37,306 nt of DNA from Primorskyibacter flagellatus (GTDB taxonomy: Bacteria; Pseudomonadota; Alphaproteobacteria; Rhodobacterales; Rhodobacteraceae): contig NZ_FWYD01000029.1 in assembly GCF_900176485.1 (NCBI RefSeq), positions 1 to 37,306 on the forward strand, read 5' to 3'. The position numbers and the translations under genes are program-made. Position 1 is the first letter of the stretch, and each line of letters starts with the position of its first letter. This document shows positions 17,841 through 25,571 of the stretch, piece after piece. The notes under the pieces were generated by a model that saw only the letters and a list, made by a program, of their open reading frames with translations, ran no database searches and had not been told where the DNA came from.

Positions 17841-18167
17841 CCGACCAGTTTGCATCGCCTCAAGGGTTTCCGATACCCTCGCGAAATCATTGCCTACGCT
17901 GTTTGGGCGTACCACCGTTTCGCGCTGAGCACGGCTGACGTCGAGGACCTTTTGGCTGAGCGGGGCGTGATTGTCAGCCGGGAAGCCATCCGGTTGTGTG
18001 TCAATCGATTTGGTCGGCATGTTGCGAATTGCATCCGGCGCGATCGCCCCCGCCCCAACGACAAATGGCATCTGGACGAAGTCGTTGTCCCGATCGGTGG
18101 CAAGAAGCATTGGCTGTGGCGCGCAATTGACGCGAATGGCGACGCTCTCGATATACTTTTGCAAACA
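17838..18167 (+). pseudogene. IS6-family transposase, N-terminal remnant
   Basis: About 110 residues of an IS6-family transposase: FRYPREIIAYAVWAYHRFAL, then DVEDLLAERGVIVSREAIR (helix-turn-helix) and RPRPNDKWHLDEVVVPIGGK, which holds the first catalytic Asp. The frame is cut after DILLQT at 18167, exactly where the left end of the IS5-type element begins. The remaining two thirds with the second Asp and the Glu are not found on the far side. The usual IS6 left terminal repeat is also not seen upstream, so the element is broken at both ends. An open frame from 17832 to 18194 reads into the IS5 end and is not meaningful. Confidence 0.75.
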
Positions 18168-18221
18168 GGCTTCGTTGCACAAACCCGATGTTAGCCAGGG
18201 TTCCCCTTTCCCCGGACGGAT

Positions 18222-19190
18222 TTATGCTACGGGCTCGGTGACGGGTATGCCAAGTGCAGTGTAGCTGTTGAGGACGGAGATACGGACGTGGATCTCTGCG
18301 ACCTGCCTTTCGAAGTCCCTCGCCATCAGTGATTGGCCGAGTAGTTTTATACAATGCATCTTCGTTTCGACGCGACTTCGGCGGTGGTATCCACTCCAGC
18401 TCGCCAAAGTGTCCGGCCCAGGTATCGTTGTGCATTGACCGCGTCGTTTCGGGCAACAGCTCCGGCGCTCGTCCATTGCCCGGCAGTGCATGCCAGCATG
18501 CACGATAGGGGGTTTCCAAGGCTTGGCATTCTTGCGCGGCGGGATCACCGCATGGGCATTTCTGGCGGCAATCGCCTCATGGCATTTACGGGTGTCATAC
18601 GCCCCATCTGCGGTGACGCTGCCGATGTCCTGATCGGATGGGATTTGGTTCAAGAGTTCGGGCAGCATGGGAGCGTCACCGATGTTGCTGCCAGTGACCT
18701 CAACGGCCCGAACTTCCAGAGTTTTCTCATCGATCCCAATGTGTATCTTGCGCCAGATGCGCCGTTTGGAGCCATCGTGCTTGCGTGCATTCCATTCGCC
18801 TTCTCCTTCGGCTTTGATACCGGTGCTGTCGATAAGGAGGTTCAGCGGACCCTTGGATCCGCGATGCGGCAATCTCACGCTCAGTGTTCGCTGGCGGCGA
18901 CATAAGGTGCTGAAGTCCGGCACAGCCCAGTTCAGTCCAACCAACTGCAACAGGCTCTGGACAAACCCAGTCGTCTGCCGAAGCGGCATACCAAACAAGA
19001 CCTTCAGCGTAAGGCAAGTTTGAATTGCGGCGTCACTGAATTGCTGTTGCCGACCACGCTTGCCGCTTGGCGGAGGCGTCCAAACCATCTCGGGATCAAA
19101 CCAGATCGACAGCGATCCGCGTTGCTTCAGCGCTGTGTTGTACGAAGGCCAGTTCTTGGTCTTGTACTTCGTAGGGGCCCAACTGCTCAT
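18222..19190 (-). CDS. IS5-family transposase with internal compensated frameshift
   Basis: 322 residues of a DDE transposase. LLIDSTGIK holds the first Asp, TADGAYDTR the second, and YHRRSRVETKM the Glu; LTLKVLFGMPLRQTTGFVQS is the typical N-terminal region. Between about 18500 and 18410 the frame loses family similarity, while the neighbouring frame reads SAGAVARNDAVNAQRYLGR, the expected segment. Two opposite single-base shifts thus replace roughly 25-30 residues between the second Asp and the Glu but restore the end. The protein can be made full length, but is probably impaired. Its element has also lost its intact right end to the IS110-type insertion. Confidence 0.75.
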   Translation of the reverse strand: MSSWAPTKYKTKNWPSYNTALKQRGSLSIWFDPEMVWTPPPSGKRGRQQQFSDAAIQTCLTLKVLFGMPLRQTTGFVQSLLQLVGLNWAVPDFSTLCRRQRTLSVRLPHRGSKGPLNLLIDSTGIKAEGEGEWNARKHDGSKRRIWRKIHIGIDEKTLEVRAVEVTGSNIGDAPMLPELLNQIPSDQDIGSVTADGAYDTRKCHEAIAARNAHAVIPPRKNAKPWKPPIVHAGMHCRAMDERRSCCPKRRGQCTTIPGPDTLASWSGYHRRSRVETKMHCIKLLGQSLMARDFERQVAEIHVRISVLNSYTALGIPVTEPVA

Positions 19191-19247
19191 GCCCTCCAGC
19201 TATCATACTGGACTCCCAACGTGAATCCCGGTCGAGATTTGTGCAAC

Positions 19248-19497
19248 ATGTATAACCGCCCCTTGCGCAAGAGGATTCTTCAGAGCTGATTTTGGCGTGT
19301 CATCGGGTGCTGACATGTATCCGGCCTCATGATGCGGCTTCGCACATGCCGCGGGCCCGTATGGTGTTCGAAGGTCGGGTCCAGATCAAAGCCGCGTGCT
19401 CGATGGCACTCTGTTGCACACTGGTTCTCCCGATCCCGTCTCACGACTATTGCGCCAAACTTCTCATTGCCCTCTTACGCTCCGACGCCCTCGCGAC
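19248..19497 (-). ncRNA. Candidate guide (bridge/seek) RNA region of IS110/IS1111 element
   Basis: Downstream of the transposase stop lie about 250 non-coding bases before the element edge, whereas the upstream flank is only about 73 bases. In IS1111-type elements the non-coding RNA that guides target choice is encoded downstream of the transposase gene. The region has several short complementary stretches but I cannot fold it reliably here. The call rests on position and family knowledge. Confidence 0.35.
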
Positions 19498-20538
19498 CTA
19501 CAGCGGGCTTATGCCGCCGCGGCCGGAGACTGGTAGACGCCACCCCGAGCCATCAAGGCCCAGACGATCCGCGCCATTTTGTTTTGCCAGCGCAACGCGC
19601 ACCAGCATCGGTGGCTTGCGCGACAGCATTCCGGCCAGCCAGGTGCCCGGTCGGGCTTCGGCATGGATGTGGCGTTTAATGATGACGCTGTTCGCGCCGA
19701 TGATCAGCAATCGCCTGAGAGACCGCTCGCCCATTTTCGTCGTCGCCCCGAGCCGCTGTTTGCCGCCCGTCGAATGCTGCCGTGGCACCAGACCCAGCCA
19801 GGCAGCAAAATCCCGAGCCTTGCGGAAACTGTCAGGTGGTGGCGCAAGGGTCGCTATGGCCGTGGCAATCAGAGGGCCGATGCCCGGCACCGTCATCAGG
19901 CGTCGGGCCACGTCGTTCTCCTTGGCGCGACGGGTGATCTCGGTATCGAGCTTGCCGATCTCTGTCTCCAACTGCCCCAGTGTCTCGACCAGAACCTTGA
20001 GGGTCGGAATGGCGTCGGCAGGCAGGTCGCATTCTGGATCTTCGATAATTGCAATCAGCTTGGTTGCGTTGGCCGCCCCTTGCGGCACAACCTGTCCGAA
20101 CTCGCTCAAATGCCCTCGAAGAGCATTGATGGCCTGGGTCCGCTGCCGGATCAGAAGTTCGCGCACGCGAAACACCATCGCCGCGCCCTGCGTCTCTTCG
20201 CTCTTCACAGGCACGAACCGCATCGTCGGACGCAGCGCTGCCTCGCAGATCGCCTCGGCATCGGCCGCATCGTTTTTCTGACGTTTCACAAAGGGTTTGA
20301 CGTAAGCTGGCGGGATCAGTCGCACCTCATGACCCAGCTTGCCGATCTCACGGCCCCAGAAATGGGCGCCACCACAGGCTTCCATCGCAACGACGCAGCT
20401 TGGTAGCCGCCCGAAAAACTCAAGGACCTGTTCCCGTCGCAGCTTCTTGCGAAGCACTGCCCGACCTGAAGCATCGGCCCCGTGCGCTTGGAACACATTC
20501 TTCGCCAGGTCGAGCCCGACCGTGATAATCTCCGACAT
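19498..20538 (-). CDS. IS110-family transposase, frameshifted near its end
   Basis: About 346 residues. The N-terminal RuvC-like DEDD domain shows VGLDLAKN, MEACGGAHFWGREI and KRQKNDAADAEAI. The C-terminal transposase_20 domain shows VPGIGPLIATAIA and FAAWLGLVPRQHSTGG with the reactive Ser. The ATG at 20538 follows AAAGGAGGA. Close to the end an extra A in the run GGCAAAACAAAATGG shifts the frame. Removing one A restores MARIVWALMARGGVYQSPAAAA and a stop at 19509, the usual family ending. The present tail LGLDGSGWRLPVSG is therefore out of frame. The change removes only the last 20 or so normal residues, so activity may be lost or reduced. Confidence 0.85.
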   Translation of the reverse strand: MSEIITVGLDLAKNVFQAHGADASGRAVLRKKLRREQVLEFFGRLPSCVVAMEACGGAHFWGREIGKLGHEVRLIPPAYVKPFVKRQKNDAADAEAICEAALRPTMRFVPVKSEETQGAAMVFRVRELLIRQRTQAINALRGHLSEFGQVVPQGAANATKLIAIIEDPECDLPADAIPTLKVLVETLGQLETEIGKLDTEITRRAKENDVARRLMTVPGIGPLIATAIATLAPPPDSFRKARDFAAWLGLVPRQHSTGGKQRLGATTKMGERSLRRLLIIGANSVIIKRHIHAEARPGTWLAGMLSRKPPMLVRVALAKQNGADRLGLDGSGWRLPVSGRGGISPL

Positions 20539-20617
20539 GACCGTCCTCCTTTGTGGATCATCGTAGACCCACCTTGGCACATTGATGCCGTCGGGGGGTG
20601 GTCACATCATCAAAGCC

Positions 20618-20741
20618 CATAAATTGGGCACGCTGCAGAACTTTCATCAAAACTTTACCAGCGTGTAATCGAGCTGTCATCAATTTTCACCATTGATTTC
20701 CCAAAGCTGCACAGCTGTGCGGTCAGAGAGTGGGAACAGTC
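20618..20741 (+). promoter_or_regulatory. Upstream region of island 2 operon with palindrome GCACAGCTGTGC
   Basis: No gene is present between the IS5 end and the ATPase start. Two inverted repeats stand out: ATCAAT-N7-ATTGAT at 20679-20697, and the perfect 12-base palindrome GCACAGCTGTGC at 20709-20720, which ends 21 bases before the chosen start codon. Either could be the operator of the LacI-type regulator at the end of this operon. The original promoter may have been partly lost at the insertion boundary. Confidence 0.35.
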
Positions 20742-21836
20742 GTGAACCAAATTCAAACAAACAATATAGCAAAGAGTTATGGCCAGACTGAGGTCTTGCG
20801 CCAGATTTCACTGTCGATCAATTCCGGTGAATTTGTGGCGGTTCTTGGGCCCTCAGGATGCGGAAAAACGACCTTATTACGCTGTCTTGCGGGTTTTGAA
20901 CGGTTGGATTCCGGGAAAATAGACATTGGGGGCCAGACAGTTTCTGGCCCGAAGCGACATCTGCTGCCCGAAAATCGTGGCATTGGCGTGGTGTTTCAAA
21001 ACTATGCACTCTGGCCACACATGAGCGTGACACAGAATGTCGCTTACGGGCTGAAAATTTCAGGAGTTCCCAAAAAGGAACGCAAAGCCCGTGTCGCCCA
21101 CGTACTGGACCTTGTTGAGCTGGGCCCGCAGGCAAATAGGCGCCCGTCGGATTTATCTGGCGGCCAGCGGCAACGCGTTGCTTTGGCACGGTGTTTGGCC
21201 ATGGAAAGTCGTGTTGTTTTGCTGGATGAACCTTTGGCCAATCTGGACGTCCATCTTCGCGGGGCATTGGAAGAAGAATTTGCAGCGTTCCATGCTCGTA
21301 CGGGTGCGACAATGTTCTATATCACACACGATCAGTCTGAAGCCTTAGCTCTGGCAGATCGTGTCGCGGTTATGGATCGCGGTCGAATTTTGCAATTCGA
21401 TAAACCAGAGGCATTATTTCGTCGACCTTCTACCGAAACCGTCGCTGGATTCATCGGTGAAGGCCGCGTGCTTGAGGCCGAAGATATTCGCCCGCTGGGG
21501 GGCGGGTTCGCGTCTGCAATCGTACTAGGTCAGCCGGTCAAGTTGCGCTGCAACCTTGACCAAGATGCGCGTGCGCATGCCAAAATTTCGTTCCATCCCG
21601 GCGATTTGCATATGATCGCAGACGCCGCACCCGATGGCATCTGCGCCAACGTCACACGCGCAACCTACAGAGGCGCCTATCTGCGTGCCAACGTGATGGC
21701 CGGCCCATCGGGAGCCGTTCCGTTGTCAGTGGATATTGCCGCGCCTGCATCTTTGACATCCGGTCAACAGGTCAAACTTGCCCTGAATGACGGCTGGGTC
21801 ATCCCGACGACACACCCAACTTGCAACCATATCTAG
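20742..21836 (+). CDS. ABC transporter ATP-binding protein (island 2)
   Basis: 364 residues. Walker A GPSGCGKTT, Q-loop VFQNYALWPH, signature LSGGQRQR, Walker B LLDEPLANLD and the switch His in YITHDQSEAL are all intact. A TOBE-type C-terminal domain follows from about residue 240. The start is a GTG at 20742 with GGGA six bases upstream; a GTG at 20730 is the alternative. It is the first gene of a six-gene plus-strand operon. The base composition is visibly more AT-rich than in islands 1 and 3, with more A/T third positions, suggesting separate acquisition. It is a paralogue of the ATPases at 14029 and 32707. Confidence 0.88.
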   Translation: MNQIQTNNIAKSYGQTEVLRQISLSINSGEFVAVLGPSGCGKTTLLRCLAGFERLDSGKIDIGGQTVSGPKRHLLPENRGIGVVFQNYALWPHMSVTQNVAYGLKISGVPKKERKARVAHVLDLVELGPQANRRPSDLSGGQRQRVALARCLAMESRVVLLDEPLANLDVHLRGALEEEFAAFHARTGATMFYITHDQSEALALADRVAVMDRGRILQFDKPEALFRRPSTETVAGFIGEGRVLEAEDIRPLGGGFASAIVLGQPVKLRCNLDQDARAHAKISFHPGDLHMIADAAPDGICANVTRATYRGAYLRANVMAGPSGAVPLSVDIAAPASLTSGQQVKLALNDGWVIPTTHPTCNHI

Positions 21837-21848
21837 GACAAAAGAATA

Positions 21849-22817
21849 ATGAAACTTTTCCCTCTTACACTTGTTGCGGTCCTCATGGCTGGCGGTGCCT
21901 ATGCTGAAACAACGCTAACGCTGTACACAAGCCAAGCACCTGAACAAGCACAGGAAACCGTCGACGCGTTTGAAGCCGCCCATCCGGATATTAAAGTCGA
22001 ATGGACCCGCAACGGAACATCGGCCCTGATGAACGTAATGCGCGCCGAAATCGAAGCGGGTCAAATCCAACCAGATGTTTTGCTAGTGGCTGATGTGATC
22101 AACCTTGGTGAACTGAAGGCTGGGGGTCATCTTATGACTTATCCAGACGCGCCAGTCGCGAACTATGATCCGGTGACATATGATCAGGATATGACCTTTT
22201 TCGGCACTAAGGCGATCACGACAGGTATTGCCTATAATCCAAATATTGCCGCGCCAGTCGCAACATGGGCTGAATTGCTCACCGAAGAAAATCGCGGCAT
22301 GATCGCTGTGCCGTCACCGCTGTATTCTGGTGCCGCCCTGAATCACCTGCACGCACTGCTTAGTGCCGAAAATATCGGTTGGGACTTCTATGAAGGCCTG
22401 AACGATCTGGATGTCATACCAGAAGGCGGCAACGGCCCCGCGACGAAGGCTGTCGCGTCTGGCATGGCAAAATATGCAATCATAGTCGATGCCAACGCAC
22501 TGCGCGCCAAAGCTGCCGGTTCGCCAATTGACTACATTGTTCCGAACGATGGCGTTTCTTTCATCACCGAACCTGCTGCAATTATGGCAACGACGGAACA
22601 TGCGGAAGAAGCCAAGCAATTTATCGATTTCTTGCTCAGCGAAGCAGGACAAGAACTGGTGGCTAAACAAGGCAACTTGCCGATCTTGCCAGGTGTTGAC
22701 GGCCCTGATGGGTTTCCAAATCTCACAGATATGAAGCTTCTGGGATATGATGCCGATGAGGCATTGGGAGCGAATGAAACCGTCCGCGAAAAATTCGCAG
22801 ATACTTTTGGGCTCTAA
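21849..22817 (+). CDS. ABC transporter extracellular solute-binding protein (island 2)
   Basis: 322 residues. The signal peptide is MKLFPLTLVAVLMAGGAYA, with cleavage before ETTL. The mature part starts TLTLYTSQAPEQAQETVDAF, the usual first strand and helix of FbpA/AfuA-type binding proteins. EEAKQFIDFLLSEAGQELVA near 255 is the typical late helix pair. No adjacent Tyr-Tyr is present, so ferric iron binding as in FbpA is unlikely. It lies 12 bases after the ATPase gene and is followed by a strong stem-loop at the permease start. It should capture the substrate in the periplasm; sugar phosphate or a related phosphorylated compound is inferred from the operon. Confidence 0.86.
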   Translation: MKLFPLTLVAVLMAGGAYAETTLTLYTSQAPEQAQETVDAFEAAHPDIKVEWTRNGTSALMNVMRAEIEAGQIQPDVLLVADVINLGELKAGGHLMTYPDAPVANYDPVTYDQDMTFFGTKAITTGIAYNPNIAAPVATWAELLTEENRGMIAVPSPLYSGAALNHLHALLSAENIGWDFYEGLNDLDVIPEGGNGPATKAVASGMAKYAIIVDANALRAKAAGSPIDYIVPNDGVSFITEPAAIMATTEHAEEAKQFIDFLLSEAGQELVAKQGNLPILPGVDGPDGFPNLTDMKLLGYDADEALGANETVREKFADTFGL

Positions 22818-22839
22818 TAGAGTGACTGTATATAACAAT

Positions 22840-24558
22840 ATGCCGAAGCGTCTTTTCTGGACGCTTCGGCCCGAGCTGGGGCTTGGAGGCGAGCGCGCGT
22901 TGTTGCTGGCGCTCGTGCTTTTCGTTGGGGTGCTATCGATAGCACCGCTGGCACGGCTGGCGTATGCAGCACTGGTTACGAACGACGGTTTCGACCTAGA
23001 TCGTATCGTCGATGTCCTTGGTGGCCGCAGGGTGCTTGAAGCAACAGTCAATACCATCTGGATTGCCGTTTCCGCGACTCTGATATCTACGGTTCTTGGC
23101 ACGATCGCAGCGCTGCTGTGCAACCTGACCGACATGCGCAAGCGGTCGCTTTGGGTTTTCGGGTTTATGTTGCCGTTGATGATCCCGCCGCAGGTTATTG
23201 CGTTGGCATGGGTTCAGGCCTTTTCACCAGCCAGCCCGTTGTTGGGCATTCTTGGTTGGTCATTACCGCCGGGCATGCGTCATCCACTCTATTCTATGGG
23301 GGGTATTATCCTTTTGCTTGGCCTGTATAATGGGCCACTGGTTTTCCTATCTGTTCGGGCCAGCCTGCAACGTCTACCCGCATCCATGATCGAAGCCGCC
23401 CATGCGAATGGCGCAGGCCATCGGGCTGCAACCCTTGATATCATTTTACCCCTGATACGCAGCGGCATATTTGCTGGTGCTGCGCTGGCTTTTGTTTCCG
23501 CAATTGGGAACTTTGGAATCCAGGCAATGCTCGGCATTCCGGGGCGTGTTCCGACATTGATCACCCTGATCTACCGTCGCCTCAACTCTTACGGAACCTC
23601 GGCACTCAATGATATGGCCCTGCTGGCCCTGCTACTGGCTGTTTTGACTGTTGGTGGCATGACGCTGACGGCTTGGTTGGGTCGGCAAGGTGATCAACGT
23701 GTTGAAACGGCGCAGCGCCCACCACGCATTGCGCTGGGGCGCTGGGGTCTTCCGATCGTTGGCATCGCATGGCTGTATCATTTGATTTTTTTGATGTTGC
23801 CGCTTTCTGCCCTGTTTGGCACGGCGTTGGTTCGCGGATATGGACAGCCCGTAAACTTTGAAACCATCACATTCCAAAACTTCTCGAACGCCCTTTTCTA
23901 TCATGAAGGTATTCGTGATGCTTTTTTGACCAGCCTTTGGGTGACGTTAACCACCGTGGCAGTATTGATCCCCGTCGCGGTCGCACTCGGTTATGTGTTG
24001 ACTTGGCGTCAGGGGTGTATCGCGCAGTTTCTGCGAATGGCATCAGAAATGGCATACGCCTTGCCTGGGATTATTATCGGTGTGGCAATGATCCTGTTTT
24101 TCCTGCGCCCGTTACCTTTTATTGGGACCGGCTTGTATGGAACTGTTTGGGTCATTCTAGCCGCCTATATGTCAAATTTTCTGGCACTGGCGTTGCGCCC
24201 GATACTTGGTGGATATGCGCAGCTTGATCGCGGGCTGGACGAGGCTGCACAGCTTGCCGGCGCTGGAATTTTTGCACGGTTACGTGACATTGTGCTGCCG
24301 TCACTGGCACCCGCAGTTATGGCCTCGGCTATTCTTGTCTTCATGACGGCAATCAACGAAATTCAGACATCTGTTTTATTGGTGTCGTCGCGCGCGCAAA
24401 CGATCGGCCCGATGATCATATTCCTTGAGGAGGCGGGATCGTCCACCTTGGCTGCTGCAGTTGGCTGCTTGATGGTTGTAATGGTGCTTGTGTTGATGAG
24501 CGGTAGTCTTCTGCTGGGGAACCGTTTGCCAGAGGGGGTTCTTCCATGGCGCGACTGA
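22840..24558 (+). CDS. ABC transporter permease, fused two-domain (island 2)
   Basis: 572 residues with two BPD_transp_1 domains in one chain. The coupling loops are EAAHANGAGHRAATLDIILP near 190 and EAAQLAGAGIFARLRDIVLP near 470. About 12 membrane segments are expected. The ATG at 22840 gives a short basic N-terminus (MPKRLFWTLRPEL) before the first membrane helix, as usual, but has no clear ribosome site and is buried in a hairpin. A GTG at 22822 is possible. A TTG at 22900 has GGAGG ten bases upstream, but would leave no cytoplasmic leader. The 3' end overlaps the next gene by 13 bases. It pairs with the ATPase and binding protein just upstream. Confidence 0.86.
   Translation: MPKRLFWTLRPELGLGGERALLLALVLFVGVLSIAPLARLAYAALVTNDGFDLDRIVDVLGGRRVLEATVNTIWIAVSATLISTVLGTIAALLCNLTDMRKRSLWVFGFMLPLMIPPQVIALAWVQAFSPASPLLGILGWSLPPGMRHPLYSMGGIILLLGLYNGPLVFLSVRASLQRLPASMIEAAHANGAGHRAATLDIILPLIRSGIFAGAALAFVSAIGNFGIQAMLGIPGRVPTLITLIYRRLNSYGTSALNDMALLALLLAVLTVGGMTLTAWLGRQGDQRVETAQRPPRIALGRWGLPIVGIAWLYHLIFLMLPLSALFGTALVRGYGQPVNFETITFQNFSNALFYHEGIRDAFLTSLWVTLTTVAVLIPVAVALGYVLTWRQGCIAQFLRMASEMAYALPGIIIGVAMILFFLRPLPFIGTGLYGTVWVILAAYMSNFLALALRPILGGYAQLDRGLDEAAQLAGAGIFARLRDIVLPSLAPAVMASAILVFMTAINEIQTSVLLVSSRAQTIGPMIIFLEEAGSSTLAAAVGCLMVVMVLVLMSGSLLLGNRLPEGVLPWRD
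22842..22870 (+). other. Stem-loop at the permease start after binding-protein gene
   Basis: A perfect 11-bp stem (GCCGAAGCGTC / GACGCTTCGGC) with the loop TTTTCTG begins two bases inside the proposed ATG of the permease, 24 bases after the binding-protein stop. It would cover the start of translation and also protect the 3' end of the upstream message. No T-run follows. Confidence 0.7.
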
Positions 24559-25571
24559 CCGCGATTAGCGGCATGGGCCGCAAAAGCGCCGCTATTTTCC
24601 TACTTGAGTTGGAGGGTCGAAAACTGTTGCTCGATATGGGCAACGGTCTAGAGCTGGGAGAACATCCGGATTTGTCGGCCGTAGGTAAGGTCGACGCCGT
24701 GTTACTTAGCCACGTTCATATTGACCATGTCGGTGGGTTAGACCGATTGCATGAAATCGGTAATCCACCGGTCTATGCGAGCGCCAAAACGTTGCGGTGC
24801 CTACCTGACCACCTGAAGCCGGGTCAGTATGCAATATTGCCCGAAAATGGAAATACACAAGTCCTCGGCCTGCCTGTGGAAACGGGCCGCGCAGGACATG
24901 CGCCCGGTGGAATCTGGATGCGCTTTGACACTCCAGATGGCGGTTTTTTGTACACTGGCGATTTTAGTACAGAAGCCCGCCTCTTGGCTTGCGATCCTTT
25001 CCCGCGCGCGACAAGCGTGCTTGCCGATGCGTCTTATGGCGACCGCTCGGAAAAACTTGCTGATCAGATTGCCGCACTGGCAGTTCAAGCGGCTCAAGGC
25101 GCAATTTTACCCTGTCCGGAAAACGGGCGTGGCCCTGATATGGTTCTGGCACTTTCAGCGGCCGGACTTAATGTTCATGCCTGCGCCCGGATATCTGCCG
25201 AGACCGAAAGGTTGACAGGACATGCACCACCTGTGGTGGACGCTAAAACTGCGCGATCGGATCAGGTTATCGTCGCCAGCGGTCCCAACGCGGAAACAGG
25301 GTTGCCTGCATCTGTGGTTGGTCGCGTAAACTTTCGGTTCATTTTCTCCAGTCATGTGCCTCGAACCAGTCCAGCGCACGCGATTATCGAGAGCGGGCAA
25401 GCAACATGGATGGGCTGGAATGTCCACCCGCGCCAGTCCGACTTGGTCGCTCTGGCCCAACAGACTGGCGCACAGAGAATCCTGCCTGCATTTGTCAATC
25501 TGGACGAGGCTCCCCAACTGGTAGCCGCGCTCGGACCAAAGATTATCCGCACATTTCACACGAAGGTTTAA
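24546..25571 (+). CDS. Metallo-beta-lactamase-fold hydrolase
   Basis: 341 residues. The zinc-binding motif SHVHIDHVGG (His56, His58, Asp60, His61) is followed by His118 in GHAPGG, Asp139 in YTGDFS and a late His in SSHVPRTSP. The layout resembles the beta-CASP/RNase J and phosphodiesterase branches of the fold rather than beta-lactamases, but the protein is short for RNase J (usually above 400) and no signal peptide is seen. It takes the place that the metallophosphoesterase has in island 1: behind the importer and next to the cysteine phosphatase. A phosphodiesterase acting on the imported compound, comparable to PhnP in phosphonate use, is a reasonable inference. The start overlaps the permease by 13 bases. 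Confidence 0.8.
   Translation: MARLTAISGMGRKSAAIFLLELEGRKLLLDMGNGLELGEHPDLSAVGKVDAVLLSHVHIDHVGGLDRLHEIGNPPVYASAKTLRCLPDHLKPGQYAILPENGNTQVLGLPVETGRAGHAPGGIWMRFDTPDGGFLYTGDFSTEARLLACDPFPRATSVLADASYGDRSEKLADQIAALAVQAAQGAILPCPENGRGPDMVLALSAAGLNVHACARISAETERLTGHAPPVVDAKTARSDQVIVASGPNAETGLPASVVGRVNFRFIFSSHVPRTSPAHAIIESGQATWMGWNVHPRQSDLVALAQQTGAQRILPAFVNLDEAPQLVAALGPKIIRTFHTKV

Larger units (their letters stand above)
19248..20611 (-). mobile_element. IS110/IS1111-type element inserted in an IS5 terminal repeat
   Basis: The boundaries follow from the split IS5 end (TTTGTGCAAC before 19248, AAAGCC from 20612) and from the second copy at 37213, which begins with the same GATGATGTGACC. Size is about 1364 bp. 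There are no terminal inverted repeats at the edges and no target duplication, as expected for this family. About 73 bases precede the transposase start and about 250 follow its stop. IS1111-type elements such as IS4321/IS5075 are known to insert into transposon terminal repeats, and this one does the same. Confidence 0.75.
18168..20617. mobile_element. IS5-family (IS903-like) element interrupted by IS110-family element
   Basis: The left end GGCTTCGTTGCACAAA starts at 18168. The matching right end is split: TTTGTGCAAC ends at 19247 and the last six bases AAAGCC stand at 20612-20617, beyond the inserted IS110-type element. Rejoined, they give GGCTTTGTTGCACAAA, a one-mismatch partner of the left repeat. 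The element without the insertion is about 1086 bp, normal for the IS903 group. The 9-base flanks (TTGCAAACA and CATAAATTG) differ, so no target duplication remains and the site has been rearranged. Confidence 0.78.
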
